Assembly (NCBI GenBank): GCA_037783415.1
Contig: JAZGTN010000015.1
Coordinates: 744,001 to 808,000, forward strand
DNA from: Leptasterias polaris
Lineage: Eukaryota > Echinodermata > Asteroidea > Forcipulatida > Asteriidae
Reading direction: 5' to 3'
Length of the DNA: 64,000 nucleotides
The notes under the pieces were generated by a model. It was not told where the DNA came from. It saw only the letters and a list, made by a program, of their open reading frames with translations, and made no database searches. The position numbers and the translations under genes are program-made. The first letter of the stretch is position 1; every line of letters starts with the position of its first letter. Positions 50,013 through 60,800 of this stretch are shown here, piece by piece.

Positions 50013-50083
50013 GCTAGATAGCTCAGTTGGTAGAGCGCTGGCACGTTAATCCGGAGGTTGTTGGTTCAAATCTGCTCTAGTCT
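50013..50083 (+). repeat. tRNA-derived SINE head (right arm of the inverted pair)
   Basis: A 7-bp acceptor stem (GGCTAGA/TCTAGTC) and a 4-bp D stem (GCTC/GAGC) are intact. The anticodon stem has a mismatch, the loop is ACGTTAA (C at position 33), and the T stem is broken. Followed by CTTTGTTCAACCCAAG, the inverted counterpart of the left arm's flank. Confidence 0.7.
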
Positions 50084-51015
50084 ACTTTTCTTTGTTCAAC
50101 CCAAGATTGACTGTGAAATGTTGTTTGTTTGTTATGCATACTAGTTTGAATGAGTATTGAATAAAAGAGCAAACTTCATGATTGAGTGAAGGACTTTCAT
50201 TACCACTGGGTGTGTCGTGCAATCAAATCATGGAGAATACATCATAGCAGCAGATATACTCTCATCCAGAATACTTTATCTTGATTCAAAGAATAATACA
50301 TACTAGCGACATTATCAATGTTGTACCAATTATGTTGATTCAAATCTTGTTTCAAAGCAAGAAAGCATACCATAGGAGCAACATTACCAATGTTGTACCA
50401 TATCTTGATTCAAAGTGAGTGAGCATAAAAGCAGTAATTTTAACATTACAAATGTAATTACCTGATGCATATATTCAAACATATTAAGCCCATCAACAGT
50501 TGGCAAGCATTCTCAAGTGCTGCACTTTATCTTGATTCGAAGAGAGTAGGCATACCAGCATTAATATTTACATCAGTAGTTACTGTACTGTGATCACCTT
50601 TAAGCACTGGTATGAGATAATAATGTATTCATTCCCATAATGGTCAGTTTTTTTAATTTAGCATTCGGTTCGGATTGGTATTTCTCTGATGACAACATCT
50701 GTTGAAAACATAAGCCATTACTGACCCTCTCGTTAATTCAAAATAGGAATTACAGGAGAGTTTGTTAATCTTGAAGAACAGCCTGGTCATCATTCTGACT
50801 GTGTCCTATTTCGTACCATGTTTAACCTATATTCAACCAAGCCTGATGTCAGTAAACATAGCGTGCCCTAGTCTACTAAATGCTGGACTGGTTGGAACAG
50901 GAAGAGTTGCATTCCATCCCTCCTTAAAGCGCTCAACAAAAGTACTGACATTTGAAGTCAAATAATAAACCACAGGTTTCATAGTTCACAACATTAGATT
51001 ATACAAACACGCATT

Positions 51016-51049
51016 CCCCCCCCCCGCCCCCCCCCCCCCCCCCCCCCCC
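51016..51049 (+). repeat. C homopolymer tract broken by one G
   Basis: Ten C, one G, then 23 C. Exact length may be unreliable in an assembly. Confidence 0.9.
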
Positions 51050-51379
51050 GTTTTTTATTTTCTTTTTCTGTGAGCACTATCGCAAATCTTTTCTGTGGGA
51101 GGGGGGGCACTCGGGGGCATGTTTACATACATAAATATACATTTTTAGATTGCTTTCCTATTTTTGATATAATTGAACATCTGTATGAATCTCACAATCT
51201 GGATGAATGTGGCTGATGGTGCCTGGTTGGAATGTTCAACTACCCATAGCCCAGTTGTTACTCTATCAGTGTCAGAGAAACAAACGCAAAAGTTTGAATG
51301 TATTCATCAGATGGAGCTGATAAGTATGTTAAAGAATTCAAATTGTGCAAAACTGGGCAGCAAGATTGAAATTGGATTG

Positions 51380-51742
51380 CAAGGTCAAAAATGTACATGT
51401 TAATGATTTATATACTGAGCTCATATGGATGCAAGTTCGTCAGCGGGCTGAGTATTTTATAAATATTCTAACGAGTAACGTACAAGTGTGTTTATGGTCT
51501 AGCTCCAGAGTATTATGTGGACTGGTATACAATCCCAGATGAATACCCACTCTTATAACACTAGATCAAATACCAATAATAATATCGGTCACTCAGTCAT
51601 AAGAACGGAAATTGGCAAACGTTCCTTCAAGTTCTCTGGAGCCAGGACATGGAATGATCTTCCACTTGCCATTAAAAACTTGCCAACTATTACGACTTAT
51701 AACAAACATATCAAGGAGCACATTTCAAGCTCAAATGAGTAA
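51380..51742 (+). pseudogene. 3' end relic of a non-LTR retrotransposon reverse transcriptase
   Basis: The last 75 codons (51515-51742, + strand) read HSYNTRS, then GKRSFKFSGARTWNDLP, then a terminal lysine-rich segment. Just upstream, in shifted frames, are LIWMQVRQRAEYF and VYGLAPEYY. Together these are the C-terminal block of CR1/L2-like LINE polymerases. At least one frameshift separates the pieces, so it is dead. It differs from the copy at 59.8-60.1 kb. Confidence 0.7.
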
Positions 51743-52719
51743 TTTGCATTTTTAATCTTTTTGTTTAACATATTTTGGTTCCTTTTGACTTATCTTTTAA
51801 CAATTTTGATGGTGTTTACTGTGATATGTTTTTTATTAGCATTTGTACTGAGTAGTGCTGGGCATTAAAGATGTCGTAAATAAAATAGGGGCCTCGGTAA
51901 ATTTATAGTTTTTTTGTAATAAAACAGAATTTCAACAAAAATGCTGATTCCCCACTTAAGAAAACCTCAACCAATTGGTTAATTTTCTTTACTTGATAAT
52001 AAAGGTGTTAAGAATGTATTTGTTGTTTTGTTCCAGCTGTTAATTTTACTGTAGTAATAGAAAAATTATGATGTGTCATTAGAATAAAACATTTGTAGAG
52101 AGAGAAAACAAAACTTCAACTAATGTAACAAGATTTCTATTACAATAATCAAGGGTTTTGTTACAAAAACTAAGACCACTGTCATTCAAAATTAAGGGTT
52201 GTTGACTTTATCCATTACTCAACAAACCTAGCCAGGTGGATGTAACGGCCTGTTCTTGTCCTTTGTAGCATGCTAGGATACACTGGTCCTAATTAAATCA
52301 AGTTACAGATGCATATCTAAACCCCAGCATACATTTTTCCCAGGCAGGTTTTTTTTCTTTTCTTGCTTTGTCAATCACAATAAAGGGCTTCAAATGTTTG
52401 CTGACTCAATAGAGATGCATATTTTGTTGTATTTTTATCATTTGGGGTCAAATACATGAATGAGAATGGTAGCCCATAGAGATAACAACAGCTATGGTCA
52501 AAGCCTTGTCTTCAGCATCTTTAAAATAACAGAATCATGCGAGCACCTGTTTATATTTGGGGTATAATTCAAGATTTCTCCTTAAGGAAACTAGTCAGGT
52601 GGATATGAGTTAATGAGCATACAAAACTTTTTAATTTTTATGATATAGAATTATAAAAGTACTGGTACTCAATAATGAAACAATGAGTTTAATGTACTTT
52701 CAAGGCAATAGCTGTGAGT

Positions 52720-52990
52720 TAAATAACTGTGAGTTTCACTTTTCCAATTTGACTTTTCAACCATGAGAAATAGCTAGAAATAGTTAATTGACAGTCAATA
52801 CCCCAATCTAGATATACTCCTACTAGAGACAGATCCATCTTAACCCAAAGAAAACATCGATGGCTATCAAACCAGGATGCCATCTTCTGTAAAACTCCCC
52901 CAATGGTGATACTTGTATCCCGATTCAACCTTTTATTCCCCAAATGAGGACTTAAATGTCCCCAAATGGGATACCTGCAACCAGTTCACA
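52720..52990 (-). repeat. diverged repeat, inverted copy of 54910-55090
   Basis: On the minus strand: GGGATACAAGTATCACCATT, TTTTACAGAAGATGGCATCC and TCTAGTAGGAGTATATC match GGATACAAGTATATCTCCAT, TTTTACAAAGGATGGCATCC and TCTAGTAGGCCAGTATATC of the 54.9 kb copy. Confidence 0.6.
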
Positions 52991-54582
52991 AAGACACTTT
53001 CCAGGGGTCAATTGTTTTCCTACTGTAAATTATTTGAAACTACATAATAAGTAAATCACTGGCTTCAGATTTTGTTAATATTCTGTCTTTTTAATTTCAT
53101 GTTCTTATAGAAACCTTTTATTTTTAGTGATTTTATCTCAGTGAAAATTATGAAATGTCAGATGAAGAACTTGCAGAGAGACAACTTTAAAACCCTATCA
53201 TCAAATTGATGCTAAAAGAGTCGCTGTCAATGCCCAGAAAGCAGTATCGTTTTACTATCTGGAGTAATTGGTAATATTTTTCTCTTTCATAACACAATTA
53301 TTTATTTCCTCTTTGTTATCACAAACATCCCATAATACTTGTCGGTGTTCAAACAACACTCCTTAACATTGATAGAAACCTGATTAACTGCATTAAGTCA
53401 AGTTCCACAAAATACAAAAAGTCCTTTTTCTTTAAGAATGTCATACTATACAAACAACAACTCCATGGCAACACAGGAATGAATATCAAATGCTCCTACG
53501 CATACAGTTGCTATGGTATCAAAAACAAGTTTCTATGATTAAAGATAAGGTAGTGGTCCGGTTCTTGTGAAATAAGGTCAAGTTTTCATAACAGATTGAC
53601 TTCTTGGTCCAAGCATGGAGGTAGTGCAAAGAAGATAATCCCATGAAGCTATTTTATGAATTATTTTGCACATGGGAAGAGATGACCAGGAAAGCCTAAG
53701 TTCAATCAACTGTAAATCTCCCACAGGAATCCTCACGGGAAGGAAAATGTTTTTACAAACAAAAGTTCACCGCAGAACAGGTTTGTTATTTTTTCATAGA
53801 TACAGTACAAATTCCAGATAGAGGGCGGCATTATTGGGATAACTGTCAGGGCCTTTTTTAAAACTGGCATGGGTCATTATGTCCTTTTAATAACTACTAC
53901 AATTAGAGTCAACAGAGGGCGGTATTCTTTTCTGTAGGCCAGATCTGTGTAGGTTTAGTGTTGATAAACTGCAAACTTTCAATTGAAAAAAAAATATCAT
54001 GATTGGTTGCTTTGTTTCCAACAAATTCAACACTATTTTGGGAAACTTGTTTCACATTTTCACAAACTGTGGCTATCTGTTTCACGTGATCCACAAGGTC
54101 AAATTCAAGATCAAAATAAAGGTCAAAAAGTCATCATACCTCAAAATGTTCCTACATGAAAAATAATGACAGATTTGGTTTCCAAATGCAATTCCCTTTC
54201 CAAAAACATCAATATCAACCAATTTGACAAAGAAGTTACCGACTTTTTAATATGGTTGTTTGAATATTGGCAGTCGCGCTCATTTTGACCAAAATTGTTG
54301 AGAAAGGGAGTGTCAGAGCACAAAAACTATTTATCGGAGGGAGCTTAAATTTCAAATTTCAGCTTGTTGAGCCAAAATCACCCCATAACCAAATTTGAGT
54401 AAATGTGAAGTGTGGTTCTTTCTGCTGCCCTAATTACCCTTAAAGGTGCTATCAGGTGGCAGTTTTTCTGAAAAAGTGATTCAATCAAATTTGAATCTTC
54501 AGACCAAAATATATGAGGTACAAGTTGATATAGGGCCAGCTTGGATACTTTCACCTTATTTTTTTATTATTTATCATCGCTC

Positions 54583-54656
54583 ACCTTTAATCTTTATGAT
54601 GCTCAAGAACACCACTGGTCACCTTTAATCTTTATTATGCTCAAGAACACCACTGC
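54583..54656 (+). repeat. 37-bp tandem duplication
   Basis: TCACCTTTAATCTTTATGAT, then GCTCAAGAACACCACTG, twice with one mismatch. Confidence 0.85.
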
Positions 54657-54909
54657 AATGCTGACAGTTCTAGTAGTGATGTTGTGGAGTCTAACAAACT
54701 CTGAGAATACAGAATTGATGACTTAGTTAGCCTGCAAGCACTTCACAATAATTGTTGTCCGATGGACCATATTCAACATTAGCCAATGCTCGTTGCTAGC
54801 TCTTTGTTCAGGTGTCACTGAAATGACTATGAACTTACTAACTGAAATAGAGAAAGAAGAGGCAATAAATGCATTAAAGAGAAATCTAATTACACAAAAA
54901 CTGGAACCT

Positions 54910-55090
54910 CAATTGATGTCCTCATTGGGGAATAGGGTTGAATCAGGATACAAGTATATCTCCATTGGGGTAGTTTTACAAAGGATGGCATCCTGGCTAG
55001 ATAGAAGACCATTGATGTCTTTATTGATATAAGATGAATCTATTTCTAGTAGGCCAGTATATCCAGACTTTAAAAAGGAGTATAATCCAA
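54910..55090 (+). repeat. diverged repeat, partner of 52720-52990
   Basis: Same words as the partner, in opposite orientation about 2 kb away. Both contain short open stretches (VLQ+MASW+D) that may be relics of a common coding or non-coding element. Confidence 0.6.
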
Positions 55091-55207
55091 AAAGGAGTAT
55101 AACTTGTTGGCTGAAAACCAGTTGCAAGCTGTAAAGTTTTAAACTTAGCACATACTTATAAATCTAAATGTCTGGATAAGAAATTATGATGATGTCATAC
55201 ATTTTAT

Positions 55208-55309
55208 AACATTTATACGATCAACTGCTGTAATTTAATGGGGACCAGACTGATTTACTCAGCATTAGTCTGGTCCAACAAGATCGTAACAGTTGATCGT
55301 ATAAATGTT
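55208..55309. repeat. 102-bp nested hairpin
   Basis: Outer arms AACATTTATACGATCAACTG (55208-55227) and their exact complement (55290-55309) enclose inner arms GGACCAGACT (55242-55251) and AGTCTGGTCC (55267-55276). Perfect 20-bp and 10-bp stems with a short loop. Confidence 0.85.
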
Positions 55310-56297
55310 GTGGAGTTGTTGAGGGAACCAGACAAATCATGGTTTACGCGCAAGGTGTTATGACCGGGTGTGTTATGTGAACAAAAATTCACAACCGCGA
55401 CGCGAAAAGCAATCAATTTTCCCTCAAAATCTGTTATGTTTTTTAAACGAATATCACCTGTCCGGTTATTATTTACAAGTATATTGGCACTCAATCGGTA
55501 AGTTTCAAGATGCAGATCTTTGCAGATCAAGGGGGCACAAGATTAGGTTTGCAGTCGCGCTAGGGCCAAGGATACAGAGTGGATTGGCCCTAATTGGGGT
55601 TACAACAGACCATAGAGCAAGGACAGACGTAGACAGCACCACTCGAACCTCCAGATAAATCGGACCGTTACTGGGTGAACTCGTCCGTCTGGCTGTCTGG
55701 TCACTCTCGGAGTCGACCGACTCGAAGTAAAAAACAAGAAACTGTTTCAAGCATAGGCTTAGACAAATGCACTGAATTCTCGACCGACCAAGAATAACGA
55801 ATAATGGAAAATAGAAAATGTACAAATAACTTTCATTGATGCAACGAATAAAAACAATTCTTACGTCTGAAAACTTCACCAGAATGATGAAATGAAGTTT
55901 GTTTGTCCACCACGTGTGTTTTGAAGTTTGCACAGCTCAGTCCCTTCCCGGATCCCGCCCGAGCGCCTCCTATCGACCTCACGGAATGATTAAAGGGCGA
56001 CCTCTATTGACAGCTTTTCCTTTTTACTATTATTTCTGAAACTAATTATTTCAAACCGCTAAAGAAACTTTTCGTATCTTGACCCACAGTTGAACCTTTT
56101 ATCTCAATTTATGAACAAATAATAGAAGGGAAAAACTCAAGGAAAATACACGATAATACTCATTAATTTGTGGCCATTTCTGCTAAAGTATAACATGAAA
56201 AAGTCATACATAGCTTTGAGATGTTTTGTTTATGATTTTCCCCTCTTTCTTAATTAAAAAATTTCAATAATCCCAAAGGACAGGGAAAGCATTAGGA

Positions 56298-56324
56298 GGG
56301 GGGGGGGGGGGGGGGGGGGGGGGG
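56298..56324 (+). repeat. 27-base G homopolymer
   Basis: Longest of many G or C tracts in the window; others are at 2844-2860, 35082-35095, 32323-32332, 34160-34170 and 51016-51049. Confidence 0.9.
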
Positions 56325-56729
56325 TTGGAAGTAAGACATCATTTTCCACCTCCAGTAGTAGTACCCAGTTCACTTCAATTCATCCACCAGTTTCCACAAG
56401 CTCTCATAAAATATTATAAGGATTTCACAGAAAGAAGAAATAGTATATTTTTTCTAATCCAACAAGAATTTAAAAGTATTTAATGATAAACACCGCACTT
56501 GCATTAAACTATATACATGGATATTTTTTTTTTTTTTTGATTAATTTTGTATTAAACAAAACAAATATGAATGGTACAGGTATTGCTACAAATTGCTTTA
56601 TCAGACTTTAAAAGTCTCTCAACTTTAATACATTGTACAACTTTCAAAAGTAATTTATATCTTCTGTATAATATGAAAATATATATTTGTTTGCAGTTAC
56701 ACTATAGTATATTACGTTTTACAGTAGCT

Positions 56730-56768
56730 GCAGAATGAGCTGCAGAATGAGCTGCAGAATGAGCTGCA
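56730..56768 (+). repeat. 13-bp tandem repeat
   Basis: AGCTGCAGAATG occurs three times and is followed by a partial copy. Confidence 0.8.
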
Positions 56769-56904
56769 TTGTGGTCTAGATATTGACAAATAATTTGTCA
56801 AGACCATCATGCACCTCAATTTGCGATAGTAACATGCATTTGCGAAGTAGTCTTTGTGACGATAACTAATAAGCTATGTATAAGAATATGAAAATATAAA
56901 AAGT

Positions 56905-56960
56905 ATAAATGTCAACGACCTCATGTTTTGACCCTGGACTCTGCTAGGATTGAAATCACA
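56905..56960 (+). repeat. fragment of the same hairpin element
   Basis: ATAAATGTCAACGACCTCAT, GTTTTGACCCTGGACTCTGC and TAGGATTGAAAT are half of the element seen at 11.9 and 49.1 kb. Confidence 0.5.
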
Positions 56961-57151
56961 AATTTATCCAATTAAATCAATATAATCATCACCAAATATT
57001 GCAGCATATTTTTTACCGAGAGTCAACAACTTGAGGTAAACATTTTACCACTGCAATGATGAAATATTTTGAGGCGTTGCAAAATAACTAAAAATCTGGG
57101 TCACAGTTTTAGCATTTGGTGCTTGATATGTGTCATGGTGTACCCTGCCCC

Positions 57152-57293
57152 CCACCCCCATTGTGTCTTCATTGTTTCCCCCACCCCCATTGTGTCTTCA
57201 TTGTTTCCCCCACCCCCATTGTGTCTTCATTGTTTCCCCCACCCCCATTGTGTCTTCATTGTTTCCCCCACCCCCATTGTGTCTTCATTGTTT
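57152..57293 (+). repeat. 29-bp minisatellite, 5 copies
   Basis: Units with TTGTGTCTTCATTG start at 57161, 57190, 57219, 57248 and 57277, separated by TTTCCCCCACCCCCA. The first four spacings are identical in sequence. The array lies downstream of the RING gene's 3' end. Confidence 0.93.
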
Positions 57294-57394
57294 TCAGGGA
57301 ATCTTAGTAACTCTTTAGAGATTTTTTTTTTTTTTTTTGGTGTGGGGGGGTCTTCTGTGCAAGAGCAGAAGAGTGTGTTAGAGTAAATAGATAC

Positions 57395-57421
57395 TTTATT
57401 TTCTTTCTTTAAATTTTTATT
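57395..57421 (-). terminator. candidate polyadenylation signals of the RING gene
   Basis: On the minus strand, AATAAA occurs at 57416-57421 and again at 57395-57400, about 155-180 bases after the stop codon, in AT-rich sequence. Confidence 0.45.
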
Positions 57422-57573
57422 TATTAATTTATTATTTATTTATATATATTTTTTGGAAGGGCTCCCTTTGCTACATTTTTGGCATGGTATAGGTGTGAGC
57501 CACACCGGTGCGCTATTCTATGATTCATAGAGTGCACCGTCCAGGATTTACAATGCTCTTCCATGATGATAAC

Positions 57574-57803
57574 TTATTCCATCTGGCATCGGTATGCTCT
57601 GATTACATCCCGGATAGGTGCACGGCACATTGGACAATGAGATCCCATCCCTTTCAGTCTAAGTCCACAGGCTAAGCAGCAGCACATGTGACCACACTGG
57701 TAGAGGACCGCGTCCACAGACTTCTCCAAGCAGATGACGCAGTTACCTTCACTGGCAGGCTGGCTGGGTGGCATAGCACCGTGGACACTCTCTGTGCTGG
57801 GAA
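57574..57803 (-). CDS. exon 7 of the RING gene (C-terminal RING-HC finger)
   Basis: Acceptor ATTCTACAG at 57804. It encodes the RING (CVICLEKSVDAVLYQCGHM and on to CPMCRAPI), ending IRAYRCQME and a TAA. All eight zinc ligands are present. The RING lies three residues from the end of the PIRDVIRAYRC block, the usual position for Neuralized-type RINGs. Confidence 0.93.
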
Positions 57804-60800
57804 CTGTAGAATTACAAAATATCAAATCACAACCATAAATAACAGCTCATCACTCCTTTAACCCTCCTACTGTTCGCAACATTTTCAAGTGAGTTGACCA
57901 ACCATTTGAAACCATTCAACTGCCAAAGTTGTGTATGGTGGCACAACTGTGCACAGAACTAACTGTGTACTGTGTACATGCATTCCCTCATGGTATCATA
58001 TTGCAAGGCTGGCATAGCTTATCTATCATTCAAAACCACAGTGAATGGTATTGAATGGTCAGACAGCAAGAGGGTTTTAATAACACATGCTTGTAGAGTT
58101 GTGAGTAGCTATAAATAATTTGCACTGTGGAAGTTAGATTGGTAAATACTCAAAATCAATGACCTGATAAAAACTTACTTGGTAAGAAGCACTTGGTAAA
58201 AGTTTTAAACTATTTTGAGAAAGGATTCCCCCCATAAAGTAACATTGTGTGGGAAATTTTTCACCCCAAAACATTTGAATCTGAAAAACAATTCATGCAT
58301 GAATCATTTCACAGAAGTTGACTAAAAATTCAAATTTCTGTGGTGTCCGTTCATGGATGCTGCGACCAGAGTTGCAGTGGTACCAGCTGTCACCTCGCCA
58401 AATGGATTTGACATTCTTGATGAAAATACTGTGACAGTTATTTGCTGTTTTCATAACAAGTGGACTCTGTATTCAGCTGAAACTTTCACTGGTGACTTCT
58501 ATTGTAATTGTCTTGATATAAACTTTGGCCAATGAATCAGCATTACGTTGACAAAAAACAATCTTTGACCCTTCCTTTAAGTGAAATGAGGTGAATTTGA
58601 ATAAAATCTTATTATTCTGACCTTGTCCATGTTGGCCACTGAGGGCAGCAGCCACCTCCTGTCTGATAGACCTCTGCATGTCAAGCTGGAGTTCAAATGT
58701 CAGCCTCATCATGGTCTGCATTTCCTCCATCTGACGTCTGAGTGTGTCGAGCTCAGGAGCAGCCTGGAGAAAAAAGGCAAGTTACAACCTCGATTACGAC
58801 TTTGCCTGAGACTAATAGTTCATGATCCATAGCAAATTTAAGATGCATTCAACCACTTCACTTTGGATGGCGTGTTTATTTTTGGGACTGTCAATTGGTA
58901 TCAACAAGCACAAAATAGAGACATTTGGAGAAATCATACTGCAGACATTCTGCTATGGATCAAGTCAAATCAGTCAAGTTTCCATGTACTCACCCAGGTT
59001 GCTGTTCCAGAGGATGAAGCAGCTGTTGGTTGGCCTCTGGATGGGGCCTGAATCCCAAGATGGCTGAAATCATTCCGTCGATGAGTTTGACTCTGAGGCA
59101 GGGATTGGATAAAGTTGGCCACACTCTGGCCATCAGCTTCAGTGTTTTGAAGATGAGCCTGTATAAATGCAAAGGTCATTGTTAACTTGTTCTAACTTCT
59201 GTTGGGAGAAGGGAAACTACATTGTGCATTGGGAAAAAAGAAAACAATTTGTACAGATGGAGAGAAACTCGTGATAAAGAGATATCCCTAGATGCCTTAG
59301 TCTTTGAGAAGTGACTACAACTAGTAAGTCCAGTGTGCTAGCTCACTTGGCCAGACACGCCCCATTAATAGCAGCACCAGTGTTTGACGTTACCATCATT
59401 GTGTTCTCTAGGGTTCCTCTAAACTGGCTGTTGAGCGTGGATGACACGAGCTGACGTTGGACTAGATTTTGAGAAGTAACTACGACTAGTATTAGAAAGT
59501 CCAGTGTGCTAGTCCACGCCACATTAATAGCAGCACTGACAGTGTTTGACCTTACCATCATTGTGTTCTCTAGGGTTCCTCTAAACTGGCTGTTGAGCAT
59601 GGATGACACGAGTTGACGTTGGACTAGATTGCTTATCTCAAAAACAGCTTCCTCACGATTTGCCTGCTGCAGGTATGAAGACATGTTTATGTTGTCGTTT
59701 GCTTGCTGTGCACTGTTAAGTCATGGACAGTAAAATAATAAAACAGTTAAAATTTATAAGGTGCTATTTGATCAAGATCATAGCACACATAACACAAATT
59801 AACTTGGATAGAGGCGAGTCTTAAGAGCTTTACGAAAAACTAACAGATTCCCTTAGGACAGGAGGAAGATTGTTCCAAATCATTGGTCCAGCTACACTGA
59901 ATGCTTTTTGGCACAGAACTTTCAAGTGAGTGATGTCAACTGTGGACCGAAGAAAATGTGGAAGAGTGTAATATGAAAGTAAATTGGAAAGACGTCTTGT
60001 TCAAGCATTTATAAACAAAAAGAGCAAGTTTCAACTCTGATTGGTAGCCAATGAAGATCCCTCAGTGATGGGGTAATTTATTCCCTCAAGGGTGTGGGCA
60101 CTACTTTGTAATCTTTGAACTCTGTCCAGCAGGCTTGCTTACGTTGAAACCTTGTTTAATGGTCATATAAGGTAGGGTTCCATGCTTTTGTTGGAATTAA
60201 ACAAGGAATTGAGCCAAGTTTGGAAGTTAACATTTTGGTTTAGTTATTTTGTAATTTTGTCTGAAATCTTTAACACTCACCTACTCTGCAGCAACCATGG
60301 TTGTTGCGGCTGCACAGGTTGTTGCGGCTGCACAGGTTGCTGCCAGGGCCGCTGTTGCCATTGCTGCTGTTGCTGCCATTGAGAATACTGCTGCTGCTGC
60401 TGCTGCCAGGACTGTTGCTGCTGCTGCCAGGACTGTTGCTGCTGGTATGGATTTTGTGGCATATGCTGTTGTTGTGGCCTCCATTGTGATGGTGGGAAGG
60501 ACTGCATTGAGGGAAACTGTTGTGGCTGTGTAGATTCAAGATTTTAAATTCAATTTTACCAAAATGTACAAAATTTACACCTAACAAAAAAGGAATAAAA
60601 TGTAAATAGAATTTCAAATGGCGAGTGGATTAGTCTGACTAACCTGTTGGTGTTGTTGATAGTGCATTGGTTGTCCCTGCTGAGGCACAGGTGGTGGGGG
60701 TGGCGGCGGTGAGAAGACATCCGCCAATCCAAGGGAAGGATGGGAGCCGGTCGATGTTCGTGACGAATGACTCAACTGGCTCAAACTCTCCAAGTGTTGC

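Larger units (their letters stand above)
55310..57394. other. non-coding
   Basis: 55500-55980 is the highest-GC intergenic part, with several CG dinucleotides and a direct GCAGATC repeat. It could be a promoter or CpG-rich region, but no exon is recognisable. The long G run and AT-rich sequence follow. Confidence 0.4.

Noticed and set aside
50013..50083. A functional tRNA gene (Asn-like anticodon GTT)
   Set aside because: C instead of T at position 33, a mismatched anticodon stem, a broken T stem and a shared SINE tail with other copies point to a tRNA-derived SINE.
55505..55933. 142-codon minus-strand frame as a gene
   Set aside because: No recognised motif and biased, random-looking composition; it overlaps a GC-richer stretch that simply lowers stop frequency.
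57069..57386. Pro/Cys-rich open frames at 57.1-57.4 kb
   Set aside because: They are the 29-bp minisatellite read in successive frames.
60270..60617. Overlapping Ala-, Leu-, Ser- and Cys-rich frames around 60.3-60.6 kb
   Set aside because: Shadows of the Gln-coding triplet repeat in exon 3. Only the Gln frame agrees with the splice phases.
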